From the NCBI GenBank assembly GCA_029055435.1, contig JAIDDH010000093.1:1-64000 (forward strand): a stretch of 64,000 nucleotides of DNA, in the 5' to 3' direction. Every line of letters starts with the position of its first letter. The first letter of the stretch is position 1. The notes below the pieces were generated by a model. The model was not told where the DNA came from and made no database searches. It saw only the letters and a program-made list of their open reading frames with translations. Source of the DNA: Acetatifactor sp. Its GTDB lineage: Bacteria; Bacillota; Clostridia; Lachnospirales; Lachnospiraceae. Shown piece by piece: positions 51,102 through 59,768 of this stretch. Both the position numbers and the translations under genes were made by a program.

Positions 51102-51415
51102 CGATAGAAAGCAGCAGAGAACAGGAAAAACTGGTTTTGCAGGTAAAAGGCAGATTGGACACCACCACGGCTCCGCAGCTGGAGGCGGCGTTGGGGGCCA
51201 GTCTGGCGGACGTTCGGGAGCTGGTGCTTGATTTTTCCGCACTGGAGTATATCTCTTCTGCCGGCCTGCGCGTGCTGCTTGCCACTCATAAAGCCATGAA
51301 AAAACAGGATGGCGGGATGGTAGTAGAGGGCGCCAACGAGGAGATTTATGAGGTCTTTACCATCACCGGTTTTTCGGAAATCCTGAACATTAAGCATGGC
51401 ACAGGCGTAGCGTAA
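51098..51415 (+). CDS. STAS-domain anti-sigma factor antagonist
   Basis: A 105-aa single STAS domain of the SpoIIAA/RsbV type: LQVKGRLDTTTAPQLEA, LVLDFSALEYISSAGLRVLL, with Ser53/Ser54 at the phosphorylation loop before AGL. Such proteins are switched by a HATPase kinase and a PP2C phosphatase. The 875-aa sensor two genes downstream carries both of these activities, so the two form a partner-switching pair. Confidence 0.93.
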   Translation: MTIESSREQEKLVLQVKGRLDTTTAPQLEAALGASLADVRELVLDFSALEYISSAGLRVLLATHKAMKKQDGGMVVEGANEEIYEVFTITGFSEILNIKHGTGVA

Positions 51416-51433
51416 ACAAGAGGCGTACATAGT

Positions 51434-52513
51434 ATGAGCGAACAATGTATGAGAACTCTGATTCTGACCAACAGAGAAGGGAAATCTTTAAAAATACGCC
51501 TGAGGCCTTATCGAAAAGGTGACGAGGAGGGCATGATAGCCTGTATTCGGGATGAGTACGGAGACAGTTATTTCAGGCGGGGTTTTTATGATCCGTTATA
51601 TCTACAAAAGGAGTCCGGGGAAGGCAGGACCACCTTTCTTGTGGCGGAGACGGAGGAGAGAGATATCGCCGGGATGATGATTTTAAAACAATTTTATCCC
51701 GATGAGGATATGTGTGAGATTGCGTCCCAGATTTTTCGGAAGCGATACCGCGGATACGGACTCGCCATGCCCTTTTTTGAATTCGGCATGGAAATCCTTC
51801 TGTCCCGAACCTATTCGGCGGCATTTTGTCTGTCGGTGCTGTTCCATGATGTGACCCAGAGATTGTTGTATCGGCTGGGACTGCGGGCGACGGGTCTGGT
51901 ATTGAATGTGTTTGACACGGAGCGCATGTCGCATTCTTATGACAATGGAAGAAACAAAAAACATTCTCTGGGGATTCAGGTGCGGGCAGCGGAAAAGAAG
52001 GATGCAGGAATTTTGTATCTGCCCCCGGAGCATTGGGATTTCTGCCAGAAGGTTTATGACGGGCTGGGTGTGGATTATCGGCTGACGGAGCGGACGGGGG
52101 AAGACTTTTTGGAGAAGGCAGATGCGATGTCCGTGCAGCTCTCTCAAATTACTTACAAAAATGATGTGATACACAGCAGTCTGGAAATTCGGATTCATCA
52201 CATTGGTGCGGATTTGGAGCAGCGTATCAGAGAGCTGCACTCCCGTTACCCCCTCAGGGGGAGACAGACAGCGGGAGTTTTCTTGAACTGCAATGAGCCC
52301 CGGGCAGTGCAGGCTTATTATCTTCTGAAAAGATACGGTTATTTTTTTGCAGGCTTAAAGCCTCTGTGCAGCGAGCGGGAATATCTGGTGATGCATCATC
52401 CCGGAGAGGTGGAGATTTATTTTGAGGATTATTGTGTGAGTGAAGAGTTTTCCCGGCTGCTGGGTTATATCAAAACCTGTTACGAAGGGAGGAAACGAGA
52501 GAATGGCTTATAA
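51434..52513 (+). CDS. GNAT-fold acetyltransferase-like protein
   Basis: A 359-aa protein. Residues about 15-160 resemble GNAT: IRLRPYRKGDEEGMIACI, a GMMILKQF strand and FRKRYRGYGLAMPFFEF as the acetyl-CoA loop (R-x-x-G-x-G). The C-terminal 200 residues are less clear and may be a second, degenerate GNAT unit (FLNCNEPRAVQAYYLLKRYGYFFAG). It sits between STAS and the SpoIIE-type sensor, a place where GNAT proteins occur in other partner-switch clusters. The substrate is unknown. The alternative start ATG 51449 cannot be excluded. Confidence 0.75.
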   Translation: MSEQCMRTLILTNREGKSLKIRLRPYRKGDEEGMIACIRDEYGDSYFRRGFYDPLYLQKESGEGRTTFLVAETEERDIAGMMILKQFYPDEDMCEIASQIFRKRYRGYGLAMPFFEFGMEILLSRTYSAAFCLSVLFHDVTQRLLYRLGLRATGLVLNVFDTERMSHSYDNGRNKKHSLGIQVRAAEKKDAGILYLPPEHWDFCQKVYDGLGVDYRLTERTGEDFLEKADAMSVQLSQITYKNDVIHSSLEIRIHHIGADLEQRIRELHSRYPLRGRQTAGVFLNCNEPRAVQAYYLLKRYGYFFAGLKPLCSEREYLVMHHPGEVEIYFEDYCVSEEFSRLLGYIKTCYEGRKRENGL

Positions 52514-55130
52514 AAAGAGAAAGATCGGGCGCAAGGTGAACAGCCTTTTGCTGGCCATGGTCTCCGTCGCCATATTGCTCTCCGGCGGCGTGAGCATTTA
52601 CAGTCTTTTTACCATGAAGCGCATTTCCATGGAGAGCAGCAGGGAATTGGGACGAACCGCCGCAGAGGATGCGGAGCAGGCGCTTGAGGAGCAGGCAGTG
52701 GGAAATCTTCAGGATATTGCAGTGGAAAAGGCTGCTTACATCGAAGAGCGGTTTGCGGCGGTGGAAGCTTATGTACTGGGCATTGCGGCGCAGGCGGAGG
52801 ATATTTACAAACACCCGGAGAAGTACCCGGACAGAGAGGTGGCTCTGCCGGTGCCGGGTTCTTCCGAACTGGCGGCACAGCTTTTATGGTCGCAGCATCT
52901 GGAGGCAGACTCTGCGGAAGAATTGCAGAAGCTCGGAAATATTCAGGATCTTCTGGTGCAGTATAATGCCCACAACGACATGGTCTCCTCCACTTACATA
53001 GCCACGGAGAGCGGCTGGATGATTCAGGCGGATTATATCGCCTACAGTAAGTATGAGGGAGCAGAGACACAGCTTCCTTTATTTATTGAGGCTGATCAGA
53101 GACAGTGGTATCAGCGGGCAAGGAGTTGTGCGCCGGGACAGATTGTCTACACGGACGTCATTCAGGATATTCATCAGGGCGGAGACTGTATTGTCTGCGC
53201 CAGCCCCGTGTATCTCAATGGAGAAATCGTGGCGGTGGCAGGAGTGGGTTCTTATCTGGAAACGGTGAATAATGCAGTGTTAAATACTGTCATTGGAAAG
53301 AAAGGTTATGCCTTTCTGGTAAACGAGAAGGGACAGGTCATGGTGTCCGGCAGAGCGGAGGGGGAGACTGCTGCATTGGCGGAACAAAATGGGGATTTGC
53401 GGGAGAGCAATAACGCAAAGCTGGCGGAGGCGGCCTGCCGCATGGTGGATGGAGAGACTGACTTTCTGAAGCTTCGGCTGGACGGCAGGGAGGTCTATAT
53501 GGCTTATGCGCCGTTATACAGGCTGGGATGGAGTTTTGTCACTGTCATCGATGTGACGGAGGTGGTCGCCCCGGCAAAGGAAAGTCAGGACATGATTCTG
53601 ACACTGACGGAAAATGTGGCGGCGAGACAGGATGGAGCCATCCGGCAGATGCTCTCGTATTTTGTGGCCGTGCTGGCAGCAGTCGCCCTCTGCATCTGCC
53701 TGTCGGGAGCGCTGTTTTCCAAAAAACTCACAGATCCCATCCGCAGACTGACCCGGGAGGTGGCTCAGATAGATGGGGGTAATCTGGATTATCGCATTCA
53801 CATCGGCACAGGGGATGAGGTGGAGGATCTGGGCAATGCTTTTAACAGCATGACGGCCCAGATACAGAGCTATATAAAAAATCTTGCCAATGTCACTGCG
53901 GAAAAGGAACGCATCCGCACAGAGATACAGGTGGCCTCCCGTTTACAGGCCGATATGCTGCCCGCGGTGGAGGGTATTTTTACGGACAGACAGGACTTTA
54001 CGCTGGCCGCCTCCATGACTCCCGCCAAAGGGGTGGGAGGGGACTTTTATGATTTCTTTTTCCTGGATGAGAATCATCTGGCGCTGGTTATGGCGGATGT
54101 GTCCGGTAAGGGTGTGCCTGCGGCATTGTTCATGGTGGTGTCCCGGACACTCATCCGCAGTCATATCAGCATGGAGCTGCCGCTGGGGAAAGCCGTTTCG
54201 GAAGTTAATAATACTTTGTGTGACAATAACAGGAATGGGATGTTTGTCACAGCCTGGGTCGGCGTGCTGACTCTCTCTTCCGGGGAGCTTGTCTTTGTCA
54301 ATGCCGGTCACTGCCGCCCGCTGATTAAATCTGAAAACGGGCAGTGTGTCTATGAGACTACCCCCGGGGATTTTGTGCTGGCGGGTATGGAAGACATGGC
54401 ATACCGGCAGTCCAAAATACGGCTGCACCGGGGAGATACATTGCTGCTTTATACCGATGGTGTGACGGAGGCCACCAGTACCCAAAAGGAGCTGTACGGT
54501 GAGGGCAGACTGAAAGCGGTGGCAGAGAGGGCGGGCAGCGTCTCTCCGGAAGGGCTTTTGAAGCTGGTATGGCGGGATGTGGACAGCTTCCAGAGAGGAG
54601 CGGAACAATTTGACGATATCACCATGCTGGCCATAACTTATCATGGAAGCAACTTTCTGGAAAAAACGGGAATACCCATCATGGAACATCTTCAGGAATT
54701 TGCCGTCTTTGTGGAGGAAAATCTGAAGAAACAGAATATAGCCATGAAGAACATTGCCAAATGCCTGATGGCGGTGGACGAAATTTTCTCCAATATCTGT
54801 TACTACAGCGGCGCCACTGAAGTCACGGTGGGTCTGCGGGTGCGGGATGCGGCATGCAAGACGGCGCAGAGTGTGAAAGGTCAAAAGGAGCAGGATGCAG
54901 AAGGCAGAAAAGTGCAGGGCACAGTGCGGGAGGTGACGTTGTATTTTGAGGACGACGGGATTCCCTATAATCCTCTGGAGAGGCCCGATCCGGACGTGGA
55001 GGAGCTGCTGGAGAACCGCAGGATCGGAGGTCTGGGAATTTATATGGTGAAGAAAAGAATGGACGCAGCAGACTACCAATACCGGGAGGGCAGAAACCGA
55101 TTTATCCTCACAAAACTGGATTGTCAGTAA
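52503..55130 (+). CDS. membrane sensor with Cache-HAMP-SpoIIE phosphatase-HATPase kinase
   Basis: An 875-aa protein from ATG 52503 (AAGGGAGG ten bases upstream). The order is an N-terminal membrane helix (SLLLAMVSVAILLSGGVSIY), an extracellular dCache-like region to about residue 370, a second helix (MLSYFVAVLAAVALCICLSG), HAMP (KKLTDPIRRLTREVAQI), a SpoIIE/PP2C domain (ADMLPAVEG, GVGGDFYDFFF, MADVSGKGVPAALFM) and a C-terminal HATPase_c (VDEIFSNICYY; DDGIPYNP; GGLGIYMVKKR). Phosphatase and kinase for a STAS partner are joined in one sensor, so an external signal may set the STAS phosphorylation state. Confidence 0.92.
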   Translation: MAYKKRKIGRKVNSLLLAMVSVAILLSGGVSIYSLFTMKRISMESSRELGRTAAEDAEQALEEQAVGNLQDIAVEKAAYIEERFAAVEAYVLGIAAQAEDIYKHPEKYPDREVALPVPGSSELAAQLLWSQHLEADSAEELQKLGNIQDLLVQYNAHNDMVSSTYIATESGWMIQADYIAYSKYEGAETQLPLFIEADQRQWYQRARSCAPGQIVYTDVIQDIHQGGDCIVCASPVYLNGEIVAVAGVGSYLETVNNAVLNTVIGKKGYAFLVNEKGQVMVSGRAEGETAALAEQNGDLRESNNAKLAEAACRMVDGETDFLKLRLDGREVYMAYAPLYRLGWSFVTVIDVTEVVAPAKESQDMILTLTENVAARQDGAIRQMLSYFVAVLAAVALCICLSGALFSKKLTDPIRRLTREVAQIDGGNLDYRIHIGTGDEVEDLGNAFNSMTAQIQSYIKNLANVTAEKERIRTEIQVASRLQADMLPAVEGIFTDRQDFTLAASMTPAKGVGGDFYDFFFLDENHLALVMADVSGKGVPAALFMVVSRTLIRSHISMELPLGKAVSEVNNTLCDNNRNGMFVTAWVGVLTLSSGELVFVNAGHCRPLIKSENGQCVYETTPGDFVLAGMEDMAYRQSKIRLHRGDTLLLYTDGVTEATSTQKELYGEGRLKAVAERAGSVSPEGLLKLVWRDVDSFQRGAEQFDDITMLAITYHGSNFLEKTGIPIMEHLQEFAVFVEENLKKQNIAMKNIAKCLMAVDEIFSNICYYSGATEVTVGLRVRDAACKTAQSVKGQKEQDAEGRKVQGTVREVTLYFEDDGIPYNPLERPDPDVEELLENRRIGGLGIYMVKKRMDAADYQYREGRNRFILTKLDCQ

Positions 55131-55157
55131 AAAGTAATACCTCTTGGTCCGGTAACA

Positions 55158-55166
55158 TGATATAAT
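55158..55166 (+). promoter_or_regulatory. extended -10 promoter for the 71-aa gene and MATE exporter
   Basis: TGaTATAAT (55158-55166) is an extended -10 with no strong -35 box, 37 bp upstream of ATG 55203. Confidence 0.5.
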
Positions 55167-55202
55167 AGCTTTATTATTGAGAATCCGGGGAGGAAAAGGT
55201 GA

Positions 55203-55418
55203 ATGTTTCGGAGAAAGAAAGCAAAAGAATGCTTTGACCGTGAGAATCTGCGTCCGATAATCCGGGCGAGTATCTGCACCGGGGAGCAGGTGGCAGGCTT
55301 TAAGGATATTCACACGGGAAAATTTACGGAAGTAACCGTCATCCGGGACGACAGGGACTTGAACGCCTTTCTGGAGAGCTATGGAATCATGGCGGAAGAA
55401 ATCAAAAAAGAGTGGTAA
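55203..55418 (+). CDS. small conserved-type protein, 71 aa
   Basis: A 71-aa protein with a strong site (GGGGAGGAAAAGG) before the ATG. The sequence is compact, with RKKAKECFDRENLRPII, CTGEQVAGFKDIHTGKF and VIRDDRDLNAFLESYGI. Such short proteins are common in Lachnospiraceae; some are named aspartate dehydrogenase in databases, a label the short length does not support. The function is unknown. It lies 9 bp before the MATE gene. Confidence 0.7.
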   Translation: MFRRKKAKECFDRENLRPIIRASICTGEQVAGFKDIHTGKFTEVTVIRDDRDLNAFLESYGIMAEEIKKEW

Positions 55419-55427
55419 TAGGTTTGT

Positions 55428-56798
55428 ATGCAAAATAAAGATAAAGCTATGACAATTGAACAGGGACTGAAAGCGGAGGTGTTACGGGCGCTGATAACAC
55501 TCTCTATCCCTACAATTTTGGAAGAGATACTAGCTACGCTGTTACAGTATGTGGACACAGCCATGGTGGGGCGTCTGGGGGAGACAGCCACGGCGTCGGT
55601 GAGTGTGACGACTACGGTTACCTGGCTGATCAACAGTGTGTCCTCAGCGTTGGCCGTGGCGGCGTTGTCCTTGATTGCCAAGTCGGTGGGCAGCGGCGAC
55701 GAGAAACGTATCAGGAGATTATCCAGTCAGGTGCTGGCGTTGGCGGTGGGCTGCGGTCTGACTATGGGCTGTATTTCCATGGCGTTGAGTCCCTATATTC
55801 CTGTGTGGATGGGAGCGGAGGAGTCCATTCAGGGGCAGGCATCGCTCTATTTTTTCATCATTAGTATTCCCATGGTCTTCCGATCCTGCAATTCTATTTT
55901 GGGGGCCTCCATCCGGGCGACCAAGGACACCAGGACACCCATGCTCATCAATCTCGGAGCCAATGTCCTGAATGTGGTGTTGAATTATCTGATGATTTAT
56001 ATACTGGGACTCGGAGTTACCGGAGCGGCGATTGCTTCGGCGGTCTCTTATGCGATGTCCGGAAGCTGTATGTTTTTTGCATATCGTAAGAACCGCCTGC
56101 TGCATTGGGAGTTTCGGAAATTTTCTCTGGATGGCCCGATTCTTCGGGACTGTGCCAGACTCAGCATCCCGGTGCTGGGAACGAATATCGCGTCCTGTCT
56201 CGGTTATGTGGTGTTCGCCAGTCTGGTGACAGGAATGGGAAATACGGTTTTTGCAGCACATTCCATCGCTGTCACGGCGGAGACTATATTTTACATACCC
56301 GGTTACGGGCTGCGGACCGCCACCTCGGCGCTGGTGGGAATCTCGCTGGGGGAGGGCAATCGGAAGAAATTTGAGCTTGTGGGAGGCCTGAGCGTCATGA
56401 TGACAATGGGCATGATGGTGCTCAGCGGATTGATCCTGTATTTTGCCGCCTACCCGTTGATGAGCCTTTTTACCAACAGCGTGCGGGTGGCGGAAATCGG
56501 TTCTCAAATGCTGAAACTGGTGGCATTCTCGGAACCGTTTTTTGGATTGATGGTGGTTATGGAAGGCATTTTTTACGGCCTGGGGAGAACCAGATATACC
56601 TTTTTTGTGGAGACCTTCAGTATGTGGGGTGTGCGGATTTTAATGACCTATGTCTGTGTGCGCATCTGGGGTCTGGGACTGCAGGAGGTCTGGTATTGCA
56701 TGATCGCCGATAATGTGTGTAAAGCAATTTTCCTGACGCTTCCCATTTTGAACAAAAAATACCGAAAGAAACTGTTTCCCCTCCCCCCTGCTGCATGA
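55428..56798 (+). CDS. MATE family multidrug/sodium antiporter
   Basis: A 456-aa protein with 12 predicted membrane helices in two related halves. Typical MATE segments are QYVDTAMVGRLGE, LGASIRATKDTRTPM and, in the second half, YGLRTATSALVGISLGEGN. The family exports cationic compounds in exchange for Na+ or H+. Length is normal. The stop codon lies in the loop of an intrinsic terminator. It shares a promoter with the small gene upstream. Confidence 0.95.
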   Translation: MQNKDKAMTIEQGLKAEVLRALITLSIPTILEEILATLLQYVDTAMVGRLGETATASVSVTTTVTWLINSVSSALAVAALSLIAKSVGSGDEKRIRRLSSQVLALAVGCGLTMGCISMALSPYIPVWMGAEESIQGQASLYFFIISIPMVFRSCNSILGASIRATKDTRTPMLINLGANVLNVVLNYLMIYILGLGVTGAAIASAVSYAMSGSCMFFAYRKNRLLHWEFRKFSLDGPILRDCARLSIPVLGTNIASCLGYVVFASLVTGMGNTVFAAHSIAVTAETIFYIPGYGLRTATSALVGISLGEGNRKKFELVGGLSVMMTMGMMVLSGLILYFAAYPLMSLFTNSVRVAEIGSQMLKLVAFSEPFFGLMVVMEGIFYGLGRTRYTFFVETFSMWGVRILMTYVCVRIWGLGLQEVWYCMIADNVCKAIFLTLPILNKKYRKKLFPLPPAA

Positions 56799-56814
56799 GC
56801 AGGAGGGAGTTTTT
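56781..56814 (+). terminator. intrinsic terminator of the MATE gene
   Basis: CTCCCCCCTGCT (56781-56792) pairs with AGCAGGAGGGAG (56798-56809) with one C-A mismatch, loop GCATG, followed by TTTTT. Confidence 0.9.
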
Positions 56815-56844
56815 ATGAAGTGTTGTTGTGTTTTTTACCCTAAA

Positions 56845-56874
56845 TTGACAAGCATTTTTATCCTTTGCTATAAT
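56845..56874 (+). promoter_or_regulatory. sigma-A promoter of the radical SAM operon
   Basis: Perfect TTGACA (56845-56850) and TATAAT (56869-56874) with 18 bp spacing, 56 bp upstream of ATG 56930. Confidence 0.85.
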
Positions 56875-56929
56875 AGCGGAAAAATGCAGCTCCACTGGAA
56901 ACAATACTTCACGAGGAAATATCACAATA

Positions 56930-57832
56930 ATGAAGGTATCACATTTTCTTTATCTGATAAAATATGGATTAAAAACCGTTATCTTTCAGGATAAAAAGCC
57001 TGTCATAGGGTGCATTATACTGACCAATAAGTGCAATCTTTCCTGCAAGCATTGTTCGGTTTATAATCATTCAGCCCCTGTCTACGGCTACGATAATATC
57101 AAAAATGAAATGAGTATATTATATAACATGGGGGTTCGTATTTTAATGCTTTATGGCGGGGAAACATTTCTATGGCAGAGCCAGAACAAAACCGTGCGTG
57201 ACCTTGTCGTGGAAGCAAAGGAAATGGGATTCTTTATTGTAAATCTCGTTACCAACGGAACCTTTTCCATGAATGTGCCGGAAGCCGACACCATACTTGT
57301 AAGCCTTGACGGGGGAAAAGAAAAACATAATCTCGTCAGGGGAGACACCTTTGACAGGATTATGGATAATATCAGAAGCAGCAGTACTTCAAACATCTGT
57401 CTGTATATGGCAGTGAACCAGATCAATAAGAGCGATATAAGAACTGTCGGCGACATTGCAAAACGTGAGCCGAATGTTAAGGCAGTTTCCTTTAACTTCC
57501 ACACTCCTTATCCGGACACGCAGGAGCTTGAATTGAGCAGGCAGGATAAGGAGGAGTGTTGTCGGGTGATAACGGAAATCATGAAAGAGGGTGTACCGGT
57601 ATTTAATTTAAAAAGTGCATTCCCTTATATTATAAACAACAGCTTTCCTGCGCCCTGCCATCAATGCGTGATTATGGAAAACGGGCATTTGAGCATTTGC
57701 GGGAGATGTGTTGACATTCCGGGCTTGTGCGAAAAGTGTGGATTTTTCTATGTTGCCGAATATTCTCTGTTGTTTAAGGGAAAGCCGAAGGTCATTTTGG
57801 AGGCGCTGAAAACTTATTTAAAATACATATAG
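56930..57832 (+). CDS. radical SAM protein with SPASM-like C-terminus
   Basis: A 300-aa radical SAM enzyme. The [4Fe-4S]-SAM site is Cys35-x3-Cys39-x2-Cys42 (CNLSCKHC). LMLYGGETFLW is the GGE motif. A C-terminal cysteine-rich part (PCHQCVIMENGHLSICGRC, then CEKC) resembles a short SPASM/twitch domain for auxiliary clusters. GAGGA lies 12 bases before the ATG. It is followed after 12 bases by a second radical SAM gene. No precursor peptide gene was found near it, so the substrate is open. Confidence 0.88.
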   Translation: MKVSHFLYLIKYGLKTVIFQDKKPVIGCIILTNKCNLSCKHCSVYNHSAPVYGYDNIKNEMSILYNMGVRILMLYGGETFLWQSQNKTVRDLVVEAKEMGFFIVNLVTNGTFSMNVPEADTILVSLDGGKEKHNLVRGDTFDRIMDNIRSSSTSNICLYMAVNQINKSDIRTVGDIAKREPNVKAVSFNFHTPYPDTQELELSRQDKEECCRVITEIMKEGVPVFNLKSAFPYIINNSFPAPCHQCVIMENGHLSICGRCVDIPGLCEKCGFFYVAEYSLLFKGKPKVILEALKTYLKYI

Positions 57833-57844
57833 GTTGAGAAAAGC

Positions 57845-59098
57845 ATGAGTTTGATTACAAATCTGACGAGAATGTGGCTTACCCGTTCCGTAAAGCCTTT
57901 TATTTTTAAAAGTGAATACAATAATCGGCTGCCATTTGAGGAATGCAGTAATCTTGGGCTGTATGTTCACATTCCTTTCTGCAGAAGTATCTGTAATTTT
58001 TGTCCATATTGCAAGGTGAAATATTCCGGGGAAGAATGTAATCGCTATATTGATGCGCTCATAAAGGAAATCCGGCTTGTGGGAAGGCAAAGCGCTGACA
58101 AAAAAGAAGTGACAAGCCTGTATTTTGGCGGGGGGACGCCTGCCCTTGCTGTGTCCCGCGTCGGGGAAATCATTCATGTAATAGAGGAATATTTCACCAT
58201 AACCGGGGGAATCGGCTTGGAGCTGCATCCTGATGATGTTACAGTTCCTGTACTGGAGACGCTGAAATGTGCAGGCGTAACAAAAATCAGTATCGGAATC
58301 CAGTCGTTTAGCAGCAAATATCAGGATATTCTCGGCAGAAAGCCCATAGATATTTCCTCAATGGAGGCAGCGTTGAGCAAGGTACGCTTTGAAACCGTGT
58401 CAATGGATTTTATATTTGCCCTGCCCGGACAGACTTTTGATGATTTAAGGGAAGATATCGATACCGCCTTTGCAATCGGGGCAAATCACATTGCAATTTA
58501 TCCCTTGATTGATTTTACCTTTACAGCAAGCAAGGTTAAGACTATGGGAAAAAGGCAAAAGCGCAGACTGATGGATGAAATCACAAATTACTGTCTGGGT
58601 AAGGGTTATGCCCGCCGTTCCATTTGGACATTTTCAAGTGAAAAGGATGCGGGATATTCTTCCATGACCAGAGATAATTTTCTGGGATTCGGCTGTTCCG
58701 CGACAACGCTGTTAAAAGGACAGTTTAAAATCAACACATTTTCGGTTGAGGAATACTGTAGGCGTATTGACAGCAGGCAGCTTCCCACTTCGCTTACCCT
58801 TCATTTTTCCATGCGCCAGAGGATGGTCTATTGGCTTTTCTGGACTGCATACAGCACAGAAGTAAAAGCGAAGGACTTCAAAAAGTTTTTTGGGAAATCC
58901 CTGACAAGGATGTATGGGTTAGAACTGAAAATTGCAAGACTGCTGGGATTTATTACTGAAAAGCAAGGCTCTTACTGTCTGACATTGAAAGGAGCGTTTT
59001 ATTACCACTACTATGAGAATTTTTATACCTTGTCCTATATAGACAAGATGTGGGGCATCATGAGAAAGGAAGCATTTCCCGAAAAAATGGTCATCTGA
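57845..59098 (+). CDS. HemN/HemW-like radical SAM protein
   Basis: A 417-aa protein of the coproporphyrinogen-oxidase-like radical SAM family: LYVHIPFCRSICNFCPYC with Cys46, Cys50 and Cys53, SLYFGGGTPAL, KISIGIQSFSSKYQDILGR and FALPGQTFDDL. The C-terminal HemN-like domain is partly present (GFGCSATTLL). Members include HemW-type haem chaperones, anaerobic CPO and enzymes acting on other substrates; no other haem gene is in the window. It pairs with the upstream radical SAM gene in one operon. Confidence 0.9.
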   Translation: MSLITNLTRMWLTRSVKPFIFKSEYNNRLPFEECSNLGLYVHIPFCRSICNFCPYCKVKYSGEECNRYIDALIKEIRLVGRQSADKKEVTSLYFGGGTPALAVSRVGEIIHVIEEYFTITGGIGLELHPDDVTVPVLETLKCAGVTKISIGIQSFSSKYQDILGRKPIDISSMEAALSKVRFETVSMDFIFALPGQTFDDLREDIDTAFAIGANHIAIYPLIDFTFTASKVKTMGKRQKRRLMDEITNYCLGKGYARRSIWTFSSEKDAGYSSMTRDNFLGFGCSATTLLKGQFKINTFSVEEYCRRIDSRQLPTSLTLHFSMRQRMVYWLFWTAYSTEVKAKDFKKFFGKSLTRMYGLELKIARLLGFITEKQGSYCLTLKGAFYYHYYENFYTLSYIDKMWGIMRKEAFPEKMVI

Positions 59099-59186
59099 AC
59101 CAAATTTTGACAGGTCTTGTACCCCGATGGAATCTATGGTATGATTAGCGTGGGAGCAGCATCACCATACGACGGAGGAATACGGG

Positions 59187-59672
59187 ATGAATTTAGTGAT
59201 TACCATGAGCCGCAGGTTCGGAACCGGAGCCAGTTTTATTGCTGAAAAATTGTCTGAAAAGTTAGATATTCCTGTGTATGACAAGGCGTATATCGAGCAT
59301 GAGCTGCAGGAGAACAGTTTTGCCACGGAGACGGAGGTTATTCGGAAGCTGGCAGAGGAGCCCTGCATTATTCTGGGGCGCTGTGCCTCGGAGATTCTGG
59401 CCGGGCAGCCCAATGTGTTTAACGTGTATGTGGTGGCGGACAAGGAAGACCGCATCCGGCGTATCATGGAGAAGGAGAAGCTCTCTTATGAGGATGCCCG
59501 GAAGATGCTGGAGCAAAATGACAAGGAGCGCGCTGCTTATTATAATGAGCATACAGGAAAGCTCTGGGGCGATGTGAACAATTATCACATGATTCTCGAC
59601 ACTACCAAGCTGGGCATAGAAAATTGTGCGGATATCATGGTAAAATATTTTGAGCGGGCAGAGCTTATCTGA
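59187..59672 (+). CDS. cytidylate kinase-like family protein
   Basis: A 161-aa P-loop protein: VITMSRRFGTGASFIAEKLSEKL is the start region (its Gly-rich loop RRFGTGAS replaces a classical Walker A), followed by LGRCASEIL and DKEDRIRRIMEKEKLSYEDA as the lid. It resembles the cytidylate-kinase-like family common in Firmicutes but is shorter than the usual 190-200 residues. True CMP kinase activity is uncertain. It ends before a strong terminator. Confidence 0.85.
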   Translation: MNLVITMSRRFGTGASFIAEKLSEKLDIPVYDKAYIEHELQENSFATETEVIRKLAEEPCIILGRCASEILAGQPNVFNVYVVADKEDRIRRIMEKEKLSYEDARKMLEQNDKERAAYYNEHTGKLWGDVNNYHMILDTTKLGIENCADIMVKYFERAELI

Positions 59673-59705
59673 TGTGAGGGCTTTTGTGTGAGTCGTGATA
59701 GAGGA

Positions 59706-59741
59706 CGGATTGCATTCCGGGATGGGATGCAGTCCGTTTTT
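59706..59741 (+). terminator. intrinsic terminator
   Basis: CGGATTGCATTCC (59706-59718) pairs with GGGATGCAGTCCG (59724-59736) with G-T pairs, loop GGGAT, then TTTTT. It lies upstream of ATG 59769 and argues against the longer ApbE reading frame that would begin at 59688. Confidence 0.85.
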
Positions 59742-59768
59742 GCAGGAAAGTTTGAAGGAGCTGAGGAT

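Noticed and set aside
53943..55433. 496-aa open frame on the minus strand
   Set aside because: It lies entirely opposite the SpoIIE-HATPase gene, which has clear domains; its translation is His/Pro/Leu-rich without any motif. Shadow frame.
56884..56991. 36-codon frame upstream of the radical SAM gene, considered as a RiPP precursor
   Set aside because: No ribosome site, no Gly-rich or Cys-rich core, and the 3' half overlaps the enzyme gene.
59688..59768. Longer N-terminus of ApbE from 59688
   Set aside because: It would translate through a strong intrinsic terminator; ATG 59769 has its own site and gives a normal membrane anchor.
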